A stretch of 64,000 bases of DNA from Cherax quadricarinatus. Lineage: Eukaryota; Arthropoda; Malacostraca; Decapoda; Parastacidae. Below are positions 42,321 through 52,286 of this stretch, in pieces. The stretch covers positions 50,459,668 through 50,523,667 of the forward strand of contig NC_091300.1 of the NCBI RefSeq assembly GCF_038502225.1, written 5' to 3'. Each line of letters opens with the position of its first letter. The first letter of the stretch is position 1. The notes beneath the pieces were generated by a model that saw only the letters and a list, made by a program, of their open reading frames with translations, had not been told where the DNA came from and did no database searches. Made by a program: the position numbers and the translations under genes.

Positions 42321-43754
42321 ACATCCAAGATTTTTTTTATTTTTTTTATTAACACACTGGCCGATTCCCACCAAGGCAGGGTGGCCCGAAAAAGAAAACC
42401 TTTCACCATCATTCACTCCATCACTGTCTTGCCAGAAGGGTGCTTTACACTACAGTTTTTAAACTGCAACATTAACACCCTTCCTTCAGAGTGCAGGCAC
42501 TGTACTTCCCATCTCCAGGACTCAAGTCCGGCCTGCCGGTTTCCCTGAATCCCTTCATAAATGTTACTTTGCTCACACTCCAACAGCACGTCAAGTATTA
42601 AAAACCATTTGTCTCCATTCACTCCTATCAAACACGCTCACGCATGCCTGCTGGAAGTCCAAGCCCCTCGCACACAAAACCTCCTTTACCCCCTCCCTCC
42701 AACCTTTCCTAGGCCGACCCCTACCCCGCCTTCCTTCCACTACAGACTGATACACTCTTGAAGTCATTCTGTTTCGCTCCATTCTCTCTACATGTCCGAA
42801 CCACATCAACAACCCTTCTTCAACCCTCTGGACAACAGTTTTGGTAATCCCGCACCTCCTCCTAACTTCCAAACTACGAATTCTCTGCATTATATTCACA
42901 CCACACATTGCCCTCAGACATGACATCTCCACTGCCTCCAGCCTTCTCCTCGCTGCAACGTTCATCACCCAAGCTTCACACCCATATAAGAGCATTGGTA
43001 AAACTATACTCTCATACATTCCCCTCTTTGCCTCCAAGGACAAAGTTCTTTGTCTCCACAGACTCCTAAGTGCAACGCTCATCCTTTTCCCCTCATCAAT
43101 TCTATGATTCACCTCATCTTTCATAGACCCATCCGCTGACACGTCCACTCCCAAATATCTGAATACATTCACTTCCTCCATACTCTCTCCCTCCAATCTG
43201 ATATCCAATCTTTCATCACCTAATCTTTTTGTTATCCTCATAACCTTACTCTTTCCTGTATTCACTTTTAATTTTCTTCTTTTGCATACCCTACCAAATT
43301 CATCCACCAACCTCAGCAACTTCTCTTCAGAATCTCCCAAGAGCACAGTGTCATCAGCAAAGAGCAACTGTGACAACTCCCACTTTATGTGTGATTCTTC
43401 ATCTTTTAACTCCACGCCTCTTGCCAAGACCCTCGCATTTACTTCTCTTACAACCCCATCTATAAATATATTAAACAACCACAGTGACATCACACATCCT
43501 TGTCTAAGGCCTACTTTTACTGGGAAATAATCTCCCTCTTTCCTACATACTCTAACTTGAGCCTCACTATCCTCGTAAAAACTCTTCACTGCTTTCAGTA
43601 ACCTACCTCCTACACCATACACCTGCAACATCTGCCACATTGCCCCCCTATCCACCCTGTCATACGCCTTTTCCAAATCCATAAATGCCACAAAGACCTC
43701 TTTAGCCTTATCTAAATACTGTTCACTTATATGTTTCACTGTAAACATCCAAGA
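42321..43754 (-). mobile_element. RTE-type LINE, 5'-truncated, with 10-bp TSD
   Basis: The TSD acatccaaga lies at 42321-42330 and 43745-43754. The insert runs on the minus strand from 43744 to a T-rich end (poly(A) on the coding strand) at 42331-42349, preceded by the conserved 3' UTR (ggtggcccgaaaaagaaaac). It separates the two halves of another LINE. Confidence 0.8.
42591..43744 (-). CDS. RTE reverse transcriptase C-terminal half
   Basis: Open for about 384 codons. It shows VKHISEQYLDKAKEVFVAFMDLEKAYDRVDR (motif A), VKVGLRQGCVMSLWLFNIFIDGVVRE (motif B), LLFADDTVLLGDSEEKL (motif C), KSKVMRI, VNVFRYLGVDVSADGS and MLLYGCEAWVMN. The C-terminal FGHVERMERNRMTSRVYQS, GRRGRGRPRKGWREGV block follows. 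This is the RTE/BovB-like order of domains. The endonuclease and N-terminal RT are missing by 5' truncation. The stop is natural and there are no internal stops, so the insertion is fairly young. A related 5' half is at 62640-64000. Confidence 0.85.
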
Positions 43755-44189
43755 ATCTCAAGTAAATGCAGACGACTGTACTCTGACATTTACTTATCCA
43801 AGAGAGGAAATGCTTTAAGTTACATCAATCACCAGCTTACAGCTGTATCAACCTGGAGAAAACTACGGTAGATCACAATTGCTATTGAGAAAGCACTAAT
43901 GATGATAGTCTATGGGCATCTAGATGGTAATGCTGGAGCAATAAGTATGAATGGGAGAGTGTTGGTACCAGGAGACAAAGCTGATATCTTTGGGGTGAAA
44001 TTTGGCAAAAGACTGACTGTGAAGAACAATGCTGCAAATCTTGCAAACAAAGCTGCCAGGAAGATTATACCTCATCGATATATCTCGTATGTGCTCGAGA
44101 GTAGTGGTTGCAAGATTCTGCATGAGGCACACGTGCACTCCCACCTTGAGTATGCTTCACTTTCATGGATAGCCTAACAAGAAACTAAG

Positions 44190-45682
44190 GACTCTCTCCG
44201 ACCTCTGTCCTGACTTTTACCTTGTTCAACGTTTTCGTGCCATCTGTCCCTCTCTACCCTATTTCTATGGCCTTCCCAAAACCCATAAACCTGATATTCC
44301 GCTACATCCTATCATATCCTCTAGAGGTTCTGTTTCTTATTCTCTTGCTTCTTGGCTGGCCAAAACCCTCACCCCCTTTCTTGGTACTTTTTCTCCTGCC
44401 CACCTCCGTCACTCTCAAGACTTCATTGAACGGGTTCGCTCTCTCCCAACCTGTAAGATGCTTAGTCTTGATGTTGAGTCCCTCTTCACCAATGTCCCTC
44501 TTGATGATGTCCTTGATTTTCTTAGAGAGAAGGCCAATAAGGGTTTCTTCATATTCCTATACCTACTGATGTTTTTCTTGATCTTATCCGCCTCTGCGTG
44601 GACTCTAATTCCTTTTCCTAACAAGGGAAATATTATTCTCAAACCTTCGGTGTCGCTATGGGCTCTCCTCTCTCTCCTGTCCTTGCTAATCTTTACATGG
44701 AATACTTCGAAACTGTTCTTCTTCCTGCTATCGATGTGCGCCCTTCACTCTGGCTCCGCTATGTTGATGACATCTTTGCTCTGTGGCCTCATGACTCTTG
44801 TCTCTTCCAACCATTTCTTGATGCTCTTAATAATCTTGTCCCTTCCATTAAGTTTAAAGCTGAATGGGAATCTACCCTTTGGTTCCTTATCTTGATGTTC
44901 ATGTCCACCGCTCGGATACAGGTTTTTCCTTTTCCATTTACCGCAGACCTATGCACATTGGCACGTACATTCACTACTTTTTTTATCATGCTTCCTCTGT
45001 CAAGAAAAGTGTTCTTATCTCCCTCTTTCTCCGTGCCCTCCGCATCTGTGATCCTCAGTTCCTTCAATCCGAAATTTCCACTCTTCATAATTCATTTTCC
45101 CGTCTTGGCTACCCTTCCCATTTCATAAACTCTGCCTTCTCACGTGCTAAACGTAGTTTCTTTTCTCCCAAGCTCTCTACTCCTGGGAACACTTCTGTCC
45201 TCTGCCTTCCCTATATTTCCCGTCTTACTAATCTCAACAACTCTCTTCGTTCCTTAGACATCAAACTTACTTTCCACCAGACTAACACTCCTGGCACTAA
45301 TCTTGTTCATACCTCTCTTCCCTCTAGAGATGCTCCTGGTGTCTACTCTATTTCTTGTTCCTCCTGTCCTCTTCAATACTTTGGAGAAACTGGTCGATCT
45401 CTTTCTGACAGACTTAGGGAGCACAAAAATAGTGTTAGGCTTGCCGACACTAACAATGCTCTTTTCTGTCACGTCAGAGATCACAGCCATCCTATTGACT
45501 GGTCTTCTGCTAAAACTGTCTTCCCTACTTCCAACTTTAACAGTCGCCGTCTGGTTGAATTCTCCCTAATACACAACTTTCCTTGTATGAATCTTAGTCT
45601 TGGCTTCGTCTCTGTGGATGCCTTCCTCTCCCACTACATTGTAAAATGCTCCAAACTTCAGAACACCCGTGACCTAACCTGA
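44190..45682 (+). pseudogene. PLE-B RT plus GIY-YIG, frameshifted
   Basis: RT: ISSRGSVSYSLASWLAKTLTPFLGTFSPAHLRHSQDF, KMLSLDVESLFTNVPLDDVLDFLREK (motif A, 44458 frame), then a shift to MGSPLSPVLANLYMEYFETVLLPA, LRYVDDIFALWPHD (YVDD, 44658 frame), then a shift to PYLDVHVHRSDTGFSFSIYRRPMH (44864 frame). This last frame runs open to 45682 with GVYSISCSSCPLQYFGETGRSLSDRLREHKNS, the GIY-YIG domain, and HPIDWSSAK. Three frames are needed, so the copy is inactive. Confidence 0.8.
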
Positions 45683-46007
45683 TTCCTCCTTTTTCTTCTT
45701 CTTCTCCCTCTTCCCCTTTTCCTCTTTCCTTTTTCTCCTTTGGGTTGTCTTTCTTCTGCCCTGTGTATTTGTTCCTTTTATTTATTTATTTGTTCCCCCC
45801 CCCTCGGTGTTCTTGCTCTTACCCTCTGTAGGCACCTAGCTCCCTTGCAGTGCTCCCCTTTCTTAGTATTTAACTGGCTCCTCCTACTCATACCACCTCC
45901 CCTCTACTACTTCCTTTCACCTCCACTACTACCACTGCTACTACTACTACTACTACTACGTCCTCCTGCCTATATATACCCATCCTGCTCTCCTTTTCGT
46001 TAGTGTG

Positions 46008-46048
46008 ACTTTGTAAATGGTCCAATTCGGACCGAAGCGTCGTCGTAA
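46008..46048 (+). ncRNA. Hammerhead-like half motif of PLE-B
   Basis: GGUCC-AAUUC-GGACC-GAAGC-GUC resembles stem II, GAAA and the cleavage triplet, but no CUGANGA box precedes it (UUGUAAAU instead) and stem I is not found. The copies at 19255-19290 (minus) and 21293-21325 (plus) read GGUCC-GGACC-GAAACGUC. Probably a hammerhead relic, not an active ribozyme. Confidence 0.3.
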
Positions 46049-46118
46049 GCTCCTCTCTTTTATGTGCGGGTTATTTGTGCATTGTTCCAGTCACGGTATT
46101 GTGCCTTTATGTTATTTA

Positions 46119-46817
46119 CAGAGAATGCATTCTGAATGCAACATACAGGGTTATAAACTATTCCACGCTGATAGGGTCAACAGGAAGGGTGGTGGAGTGG
46201 CGATGTATGTCAGAAACATCAGACACAGAATGTTTGGCTACAGTTTCTGGGTGTGATTTATAGGCCCCCAAACCTTGATAAAGAGTGCAATAAGCTGTTA
46301 TGGGATGAAATTCATAAGGCATCTAGATATGAAAATGTTGTGTTTATGGGAGATTTTAACTTTAGACAAATTGACTGGAACAATGTGACAGGAATTCTTG
46401 AGTCTAATGACTTTCTTGATACGATTCAGGACTGCTTTTTAGAACAGTTTGTGACAGAACCAACTAGAGGAAACAATCTGCTTGACTTGGTTCTTGCCAA
46501 CAAAGAATCGCTAATTATTAATCTTGAGGTTAATGACGAGCTTGGGAAAAGTGATCACAAATCACTTAGTTTAAATATATATAACTGCAATCAAGTCTAT
46601 GTACCAGACTTCCGCTTGGCCGATTTCATGGCACTGAGAAATTACCTGGATGGGCTAAATTGGGATGACCTGACTATGGGTCAGGTTGGTGGTGTTGCTT
46701 GCCAATGTGACGTTTTTCAGAGCCTAGCCCTAGCTGCCCAGACAACTTTTGTTCCGAGTAGGGAAATTAGATCTAACAAAAATAATCCCAAATGAATGAA
46801 CAATAGATTAAAACATC

Positions 46818-46818
<1 letters not shown>
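46119..46818 (+). pseudogene. CR1-F ORF2 endonuclease fragment
   Basis: Plus-strand CR1 starting at tgcattctgaatgcaacata and covering the endonuclease: GYKLFHADRVNRKGGGVAMYV, then (frame 46253) IYRPPNLDKECNKLLWDEIHK, FMGDFNFRQIDWNN, FLEQFVTEPTRGNNLLDLVLANKES, GKSDHKSLSLNI. It ends NNPK, then a frameshift and MNNRLKHL before the (TA)n tract. RT and 3' end are missing. Confidence 0.8.
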
Positions 46819-46912
<94 letters not shown>

Positions 46913-46922
46913 TATATAAAAT
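46819..46922. repeat. (TA)n microsatellite
   Basis: About 100 bases of TA with a TAAATA interruption at the right end. Confidence 0.95.
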
Positions 46923-46925
46923 ATA

Positions 46926-47370
46926 CACTGATCTCTGGCTGAAGGAGACTCGAACCTACGAACCTTGGAACAAGGTACGCAGTGCTTTACCAATCTACCC
47001 ACACTGGACAATACCTTGGAGTCCAGCTTGTGCTAGACTTTGATCCAAGGCAGCCAGCTTTCAAGGAGAAGGCTTACAGCTTTTCATCTCATCCCCTGCA
47101 TGCATCAGCCTTACTAGAGATATTAACAATGCAAGGAATTCGCCAGAGCAGGCGAAATATACACAAACACTGATCTCTGGCTGAAGGAGACTCGAACCTA
47201 CGAACCTTGGAACAAGGTACGCGGTGCTTTACCAATCTACCCACACTGGACAATACCTTGGAGTCCAGCTTGCACTAGACTTTGATCCAAGGCAGCCAGC
47301 TTTCAGGGTGAAGGCTTACAGCTTTTCATCTCATCCCCTGCATGCATCAGCCTTACTAGAGATATTAACG
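46926..47370 (-). repeat. Tandem pair of a tRNA-like, 242-bp repeat
   Basis: Two near-identical copies start at 46926 and 47168 (cactgatctctggctgaagg). On the minus strand each carries a box A-like TGGGTAGATTGG and a box B-like GGTTCGAGTCTC in tRNA order (box B at about 46946-46957 and 47188-47199 on the plus strand), with the spacing of a tRNA. The rest (taccttggagtccagcttg, ccaaggcagccagc) is non-tRNA. It is likely a tRNA-derived SINE or its head. The anticodon arm is not canonical, so I do not call a tRNA gene. Confidence 0.5.
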
Positions 47371-47594
47371 AATCCACAGGCCAGAATATCTGTCAACAAC
47401 TTAATCTCAAAAAACTTCATATACAGATTACTTAATAGGAGAGACATTGGTTTTCCCATAGCCATTCACTGTCTTTGAGCATAATATTTCCCTTCGAACT
47501 CAAACTTATAATCAACTACACAAAACTTAATGAACTCAATAATGGTGTTCTTACTGAACAGCAAGGGGAACTCATCTAATTCTTCATCAAGATT

Positions 47595-47962
47595 GGATAA
47601 GATAAGATAAGATAAGATTTCGTTCGGATTTTTAACCCCGGAGGGTTAGCCACCCAGGATAACCCAAGAAAGTCAGTGCATCATCGAGGACTGTCTAACT
47701 TATTTCCATTGGGGTCCTTAATCTTGTCCCCCAGGATGCGACCCACACCAGTCGACTAACACCCAGGTACCTATTTGCTGCTAGGTGAACAGGACAACAG
47801 GTGTAAGGAAACGTGTCGAAATGTTTCCACCCGCCGGGAATCGAACCCGGGCCCTCCGTGTGTGAAGCGGGAGCTTTAGCCACCAGGCCACCGGGCCCCC
47901 ACCAGGCCACCGGGCCCCCACCAGGCCACCGGGCCCCCACCAGGCCACCGGGCCTGGGTAAA
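47595..47962 (-). mobile_element. tRNA-Val-related SINE with (CTTAT)n tail
   Basis: Read on the minus strand: a tRNA-like head with box A TGGCCTGGTGGC (complement at 47879-47890), an anticodon-arm-like region whose loop reads TTCACAC (CAC, Val), and box B GGGTTCGATTCCC (complement at 47836-47848). A body of about 190 bases and a (CTTAT)n tail (gataagataagataagataag at 47597-47618) follow. The box A end is repeated about four times as a 20-21-base unit (ccaccaggccaccgggcccc) at 47880-47955. Confidence 0.8.
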
Positions 47963-49628
47963 CAATGCAGTTTTATCAAACCTTATGAGTTTAGTCAGAA
48001 TTTATGCAAATTAGAATTTTTACTGAAATAGTTTTAAAGCTTGGAATCGCGGGAGTCAGATCAATTACTGAAGAATTCCTCTGATTGACTTCAAAATTTT
48101 TCCATTATTATTAAAACAACTTTTCACTCACTGTCAGTTGTGAAAATTTCAATTTGCCAATTGTATTAAGCAAATTGTTTCCAATGTAATATGTAGAGAA
48201 TTCCTCTTGATCAGCACGAAGCCCTAAATGATTTTTGTGCAGTTATTGCAACTATTTTGTATTAATTTCGGGTAAGGTGGGGTGGCAGTCTACCATTTTT
48301 TTTTTTTGCTATTTCTTTGACGCTTGTAAAGACTTTTAAATAGTGTAAATGAGAGAGGAAAGTAGAAATAAAATATAAAGCCATTGTTTTATTGTGTTTT
48401 TAATTTAAACAAGGAAAGGCTTTCTTATTTTCGACACATTATTAGCAACTTTATCGCTTGCTTTATCACAAGTTTCGTTTATTACTTGAGAACGGCTCAT
48501 TTGGTTGGCTTAAAATTTTCAGTGCTTGTGTAATGTACCTTGGGCAAGATTCGTGGGAATATTTGCCTGTGTGGGTGCTCAGTGCACAGTGCTACACAAG
48601 TTATTCCAAAATTTTGTTTCTGCGTGACAGGCTCCTCTGATAGGATTCAAAATTTCGACGTTGGTGTATCCAACTAAGAAGGTTGATGTATTTAATGCAG
48701 TGTGTGGATGACACTGTCACTTTCAATCTCGTAATGGTATAGTATTATTTCACCGTATAGCATTTATTTTGCCTTGATACTGGTGACGGGCTCTTGATCC
48801 AAGAAACTAGATATATCTTCCCCGTTTGCTTGGATTGAATTTGAATGCCTCCCATTTCTACAGGTGCTGTATAACCCGTACGGGTTTAGCGTTTTCCTTT
48901 GATTACTAAATAAATGAAATTGATGGAATGTTTCGTTGGTTTAGGCTGTGTAGGCACAAACTGTGTTTGTATTTTATACAATAACTGGAAAATACATCTT
49001 CTGGTCATCTTTAAATGTTTTTCTCGAAGGAAAAAATCTATTAACCTTAGGTTGTGTGTGTCAGTTTAATTAATTTAATTTATTTAAGTGAAATAATTGA
49101 AGAATGTCTCTTCTGATCCAAAATATGTCAGTGCTTGAGTTTATTTCGTTATCTTAGGAAAATTCAACTTAATGTTCTTTTGTGTGCCTATAATATTTTT
49201 GAGTCTTCAAGTATTGTTAAAAGTTTGTTTGTTATGTATTCTAAGCTTACGCGAAACTTACTTATTTACTTACTTTATTTCTGTTTTACTTAAAGAAAAG
49301 TTTGGAATGATTTTTCTCTATGTAGGCCCGAATTTGCTTTTTTTGGAAGAAATTGGAAGACGTGAAATACTGATTTTTTTTGTGTGTGATAATTCTGAGT
49401 GTCACATCTGATTAGTTACAATCTTTTCTAGCTAATAATTTGATAATGCTACTTCTGAGTGGCTTGAAGCGTAATGTGATTATGTATTATAGAATAATGG
49501 TCTCTTTGAAAGATCTGAATTAGATTTGGATTGTGTATGTCTTAATTTATCATTTTTATTGGAGTAATTTTAATATTTTTTTCCCACATGATGATTTGTA
49601 AATGCCTCTCCTGATTCCCTTCAAATAT
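47963..49628. other. AT-rich intergenic, no gene recognised
   Basis: Small frames only (60-79 codons). A short motif tataacccgtacgggtttag at about 48869 may be the end of an old repeat. No further support for any gene. Confidence 0.45.
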
Positions 49629-49855
49629 TTAACCCTTAAACTGTCCAAGCAGATCTACGTTCACATGTGTAGTGCTCCAAAAGTAGATCTATGTTTTTCT
49701 TTTTTTTACATATTTTCAAATATAACAAAAAAAACGTAGATCAAAGTTTTTTTACACTTTTTCAAATGTGAAAAAATAAAAGAAGATCTACTTTTTTTAC
49801 GTACTTTCAACTGTTGAAAAAACGTAGATCTACGTTTGGACAGTTTAAGGGTTAA
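49629..49855. mobile_element. piggyBac-type MITE
   Basis: A 227-base unit with TTAA at both borders (49629-49632, 49852-49855) and terminal inverted repeats CCCTTAAACTGTCCA (49633-49647) and its complement (49837-49851). The inner agatctacgtt motifs extend the inverted symmetry. TTAA duplication and CCC..GGG ends fit piggyBac superfamily MITEs. There is no coding capacity; inner sequence is A/T-rich with several further AGATCTAC copies. Confidence 0.75.
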
Positions 49856-50329
49856 TGATAGTTTGTACATGCGGTATCAACTTAAGCTGCATTCTACACT
49901 CTGCATTAAGACACAGGGACATGAGATCATGGAATAGAGGGATGCCTTTCTCGGATTTCACACTGACCGAAATACTTGTAGTTTAAGAAAGGCATCATGG
50001 TGCCATGAAACACGAAAGCCCACGGGAATTTCTACAATCAACAATTATGTATTCTACGCGGCGGAGGCGGCGGCAGCGGCAGCAACGGTATCCTACCAGC
50101 TCTTCTTTCTCAAAAAAACATCGCTCATCAAAACTTGTGATGGCCTAAGTGAAAGTTCAACTACATGAACCCACGTAGACCACAACATGACCCAAGAATA
50201 CTAAGAATGTAACCCAAATCTTGACAAAATTAGAAGATCTAAGGAAGACAGCCCTGCTAACCCAAACACTGCCTCCGCTGCCAGACAACCACTTAACCCA
50301 AGCTCCGAGAAAACAAGCTTTCTCCTCCA

Positions 50330-51307
50330 TTGCTACACAGTATCTACTTCAGTGATACTATGAAAGGATATCGCAGAAGAAACAACACCAGTAATAATAG
50401 AATAACAGCAAGGACGCTAGAACTCAACTTGTCTACCCAGCAGGACGCCGGTGTATCATCAACCCCCCTCACCGCCGCCACCCAGGGAACAACAACAACA
50501 ACAACAAACATGGCTGACTCCCCCTCCAACTCCACTCCCTTCAAAAGATTCATCCATGATAACTCAGGTATGATTATTCCTGACAATATCAAGGACTACA
50601 TCGTTGCTCTAGAAAATGAAATCAAAGATATCAAAGCAACACTCGAACGACGAGAATCCAAGATAACCAACCTCGAGAATAAGATCCAAAACCTTGAAGA
50701 GAAGATTACATCGGGAAGTGTTGACACAGAAAATACTCTAAAAGCAGCAATAGCCAGTCACACTGAGCAAATAACAACAATAAATATGAAGATTGAAGAA
50801 GCAATCAAGGACTGGAATCAGAACATGCACACTCGACTAAATGAATACCTTGATTTCCAAGACGACAAAACTGAACAAGACAAGTTGTCTGATACAGTTA
50901 TAATAAACAGTCCACACATTCCTAGTGACATAACACAAGCACAGTGCAAAGAAACTGCTGTCAGGATAATACAGGACCACGTACAAGTCATCGTGCAAAA
51001 CAATGAAATCAAAGAAACACGTTTGCTAGGAAAACCAGGAAGTAAACACAGTATAATGATCAGACTTCATTCATACGATAAAAGAAATGATCTAATTAAA
51101 TCAGCAATTACAATGAAAAATGGAGTGTACATAAATGAGTGTCTAACAAAAAAACGTCAAAACCTTCTGTTCAGGCTGAGAAAACTTAAACAGGAAAACA
51201 AAATACATCAGTGTTTCACGCAAGATGGGAAAATACTAGTAAGGAAAACATCAACAGGACAACAATATACTATCTCAAAAGAACACGATTTTCTCTACCT
51301 TCCTTAG
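50330..51307 (+). CDS. LINE ORF1 protein (coiled coil, RNA-binding-like)
   Basis: 325 codons from ATG 50330; an internal ATG at 50360 (MKGYRRRNN) may be the real start. The N-terminus is low complexity and Thr-rich. Residues about 80-125 (YIVALENEIKDIKATLERRE, NLENKIQNLEEKI) form a long coiled coil expected to trimerise. The C-terminal part (TVIINSPHIP, ETRLLGK, SIMIRL, MKNGVYINECLTKKRQNLLFRLRKLKQ, CFTQDGKILVRKT) matches the pattern of L1 ORF1/FP-like nucleic-acid-binding domains. It would coat LINE RNA with ORF2. The frame is intact. Confidence 0.75.
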   Translation: MLHSIYFSDTMKGYRRRNNTSNNRITARTLELNLSTQQDAGVSSTPLTAATQGTTTTTTNMADSPSNSTPFKRFIHDNSGMIIPDNIKDYIVALENEIKDIKATLERRESKITNLENKIQNLEEKITSGSVDTENTLKAAIASHTEQITTINMKIEEAIKDWNQNMHTRLNEYLDFQDDKTEQDKLSDTVIINSPHIPSDITQAQCKETAVRIIQDHVQVIVQNNEIKETRLLGKPGSKHSIMIRLHSYDKRNDLIKSAITMKNGVYINECLTKKRQNLLFRLRKLKQENKIHQCFTQDGKILVRKTSTGQQYTISKEHDFLYLP

Positions 51308-52138
51308 AAAAGTTGACATTTCTGTAACAGATTAGATAAGTGCCCTTAATACATATACACGTGTGGTGCATATAGTGTACGTTACTATTATATTGTACAT
51401 TATTATTTTTATTATTTTTCATCACTAGCTAATGCCAACTACCTCCAATACTTTAAACTTCTTTCTTACTGCTATTAATTGCTCATAATTTTAAATTACA
51501 AGTCAAATCTTACTCCAAATTAATAATATTCATTATTCTTACCTGTCCATTTAATTTTGTTTATCACTACTTGTTTTTTAGTCACTTTTCATTGTGTATG
51601 CAATTAGTGTATATTCCAATTACTTTTTTGCAAGTACCAAAACTATCTTTTGCTAGCTAGTACCAACTACCTCATTTTTTTACTTTTATTGTGCAATAAA
51701 CTGCTCAATTTATTTAATATTACAAATCAGATCTTACTCCTAAACCAATATTATTTCATAGTGACCACCTGTCCATTTAACTTTGTTTACCATTACTTAA
51801 TTTTAATCCCTTATATATTTTCTCCTTTATTTTAGCTTTATATAACTACCCTAGTTTATATATTCACAATTGTTAAAATAATCAAGGTGCTATTCTCAGG
51901 TGCTAAAGTAGAATAAGTTCACAATTTTGCCATTATATTCCAAAGCTCATTTATTTGATTACCACTTTATTGTTCACCACAACTTATATTAGTCCCTTTT
52001 ATTTTATAATTTTATACTATAATTCTAACTTTAAAGAATTACCTTTATAGTACTACCTTCTATCATATTCCCAAGCTCCATTATTTGATCATCACTTTAT
52101 TTGTATTAGTCCCTTTTATATTGTCTCCTTTATTTTAG

Positions 52139-52175
<37 letters not shown>

Positions 52176-52286
52176 ACCTTAGCTCATTATTTTACATTTG
52201 TTAAATAATTCAGGTGCTATTTTTTAGCTTAAGACTATTTACTTTGTTTTATACTTAATTCTAACTATAGATTCACTACAAATCTT
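51308..52286 (+). other. LINE inter-ORF region with poly(A) and diverged duplications
   Basis: Very AT-rich. The block built on 'tcccttttatat', 'ttctcctttattttagctt' and 'ctaccctag..' appears in two or three diverged copies (around 51800, 52005 and 52110). A run of about 31 A lies at 52143-52173. No coding frame over 61 codons. Confidence 0.6.

Larger units (their letters stand above)
42232..44180 (+). pseudogene. LINE RT relic, split by the RTE insertion
   Basis: Before the insertion, GASVPQGAIARECLLQWPSS resembles RT motif B (GVPQG). After it, VNADDCTLTFTYP (about 43762-43800) is motif C (YADD-like). Beyond that lies the frame 43899-44177 (IVYGHLDGNAGAISMNGRVLVPGDKADIFGVKFGKRLT, HSHLEYASLSWIA), typical of the segment after the palm in Jockey/CR1-type LINEs. 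It is 5'- and 3'-truncated and frameshifted. PLE-B (second copy) joins at about 44180. Confidence 0.6.
44180..46118 (+). mobile_element. Penelope-like element PLE-B, second copy, 5'-truncated
   Basis: Plus-strand PLE from mid-RT to a 3' end with (ACT)n near 45920-45960, then ctttgtaaatggtccaattcggaccgaagcgtcgtcgtaag (46008-46048) and a terminal block ending ttatttacag at 46118. No inverted arm is seen here. CR1-F follows directly. Confidence 0.8.

Noticed and set aside
47823..47895. Functional tRNA-Val gene
   Set aside because: Box A, anticodon loop and box B resemble tRNA-Val, but the acceptor stem does not close and a SINE body and CTTAT tail follow, so it is a SINE head.
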